Source of the DNA: Flavobacterium sp.
Lineage (GTDB): Bacteria > Bacteroidota > Bacteroidia > Flavobacteriales > Flavobacteriaceae
Assembly: GCA_024709705.1 (NCBI GenBank)
Contig: JANJWE010000176.1
Span: forward strand, 1-6,423
DNA: 6,423 nucleotides
Direction of reading: 5' to 3'
Notes under the pieces: model-generated
What the model saw: only the letters and a program-made list of their open reading frames with translations
The model's database searches: none
What the model was told of the DNA's origin: nothing
Shown here: positions 5,910-6,423 of the stretch, in pieces
How the letters are laid out: every line of letters begins with the position of its first letter
How positions within the stretch are numbered: position 1 is the first letter of the stretch
Position numbers and translations under genes: made by a program

Positions 5910-6423
5910 ATGAAAAATTCAATAGCTGAAAGAATAGCTGATTTTCTAAAAAACTACCCGCCTTTTAATCATTTGACATTTAATGATTTAGTTTCTATTG
6001 CACATGAAATTCATGTTGTACACATTGAAAAAAACAAAGTGTTATTCAAAGTTGGTGATGTTACACATCCCTTTTTTTATGTTGTTCGTGAGGGTGCAAT
6101 TGGTCTATCCGTTATTTCAGATGCAGAAGAAGCTCTTATAGATAAATGTGATGAGGGTGATATTTTGGGTTTACGCCCTTTTTTTGCTAAAGATAATTAT
6201 CTAATGACGGCAAAAGCTCGAGAAGAAAGCTTATTGTATGCTATCCCTATTGAGGTTTTCAAACCATTTGTGAGTCAAAATCAAGAAGTTCTACAGTTTT
6301 TATTGCAAAGTTTTGCTTCCAATACTCGAAATCCCTACGACAAAGAAAACAAAGGCAAGTTAATTTCTGAAAATGTGATTTACAACGAGCCAAATTCTGA
6401 AATTCAATATTACAAACCCATTT
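5910..6423 (+). CDS. CNMP-binding-domain protein, N-terminal part (probable CBS/DUF294 nucleotidyltransferase-like protein)
   Basis: The frame starts at the ATG at 5910 and is open to the window edge, giving 171 residues. Residues 4-36 are a helical lead-in (IAERIADFLKNYPPF), and 37-115 form a cyclic-nucleotide-binding-type jelly roll. Its core is LFKVGDVTHPFFYVVREGAIGLS (45-67), then IDKCDEGDILGLRPFFAKDNYLMTAKA (77-103) and LLYAIP (108-113). The usual phosphate-binding cassette (FGE near the start, R-A/T-A at the end) is not intact: LGLRP and LMTAKA stand there, so ordinary cAMP binding is doubtful. The tail after 140 is a polar linker. In Flavobacteriaceae this kind of N-terminus usually precedes a CBS pair and DUF294 nucleotidyltransferase-like domains, in proteins several times longer. 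Those domains lie outside the window and are inferred. There is no signal peptide or membrane segment, so it is cytoplasmic. It is divergent from the Pr6Pr pseudogene. Confidence 0.8.
   Translation, partial: MKNSIAERIADFLKNYPPFNHLTFNDLVSIAHEIHVVHIEKNKVLFKVGDVTHPFFYVVREGAIGLSVISDAEEALIDKCDEGDILGLRPFFAKDNYLMTAKAREESLLYAIPIEVFKPFVSQNQEVLQFLLQSFASNTRNPYDKENKGKLISENVIYNEPNSEIQYYKPI

Noticed and set aside
1..6423. Mobile element, defence system, CRISPR array or RNA gene
   Set aside because: No transposase, integrase, terminal repeats, spaced repeat array, tRNA cloverleaf or rRNA sequence was seen. The lone SF2 helicase has no defence-type partner genes beside it.

Overview
The window looks like ordinary chromosomal DNA from a member of the Bacteroidetes, most likely a Flavobacterium-like member of the Flavobacteriaceae. 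The DNA is strongly AT-rich. Shine-Dalgarno sequences are essentially absent. Several genes are preceded by boxes matching or close to the Bacteroidetes -7 promoter consensus TAnnTTTG. The gene families (beta-barrel envelope protein, long-loop NhaA, CNMP/DUF294-type protein) also fit that group. No RNA gene, CRISPR array, insertion sequence or phage gene was found, and no gene-free stretch exceeds about 230 bases.

Layout from left to right. Bases 1-642 (minus) hold the N-terminal 214 codons of a secreted outer-membrane beta-barrel protein, cut by the window edge. A 228-base divergent intergenic region follows; it contains a good -7 box for the barrel gene and several repeats and dyads that could be operators. 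Bases 871-1260 (plus) encode a small hotdog-fold acyl-CoA thioesterase. It meets a three-gene minus-strand membrane-protein operon tail to tail, with a 26-base overlap. In transcription order that operon is nhaA (3521-2154), a VTT/DedA-like membrane protein (2150-1539) and a DUF3817 membrane protein (1537-1235), with gaps of 3 and 1 bases.

A second divergent region (3522-3712) separates nhaA from a plus-strand superfamily 2 DEAD/DEAH helicase. Its real start is almost certainly the ATG at 3713, because a TTG at 3647 that would open a longer frame lies upstream of a perfect -7 box. Behind the helicase, a weak hairpin plus T-run separates it from a convergent minus-strand gene of the Pr6Pr membrane family. 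That gene is broken: both halves are recognisable, but they lie in different frames and a middle segment of roughly 30-40 residues is missing. The window ends in a plus-strand gene (5910 onward) whose N-terminal CNMP-binding-like domain suggests the flavobacterial CNMP-CBS-DUF294 nucleotidyltransferase-like protein.

I see no candidate for an undescribed multi-gene system. The observations most worth a second look are the decayed Pr6Pr gene, the repeat pair flanking the barrel-gene promoter, and the tightly packed nhaA-VTT-DUF3817 operon.
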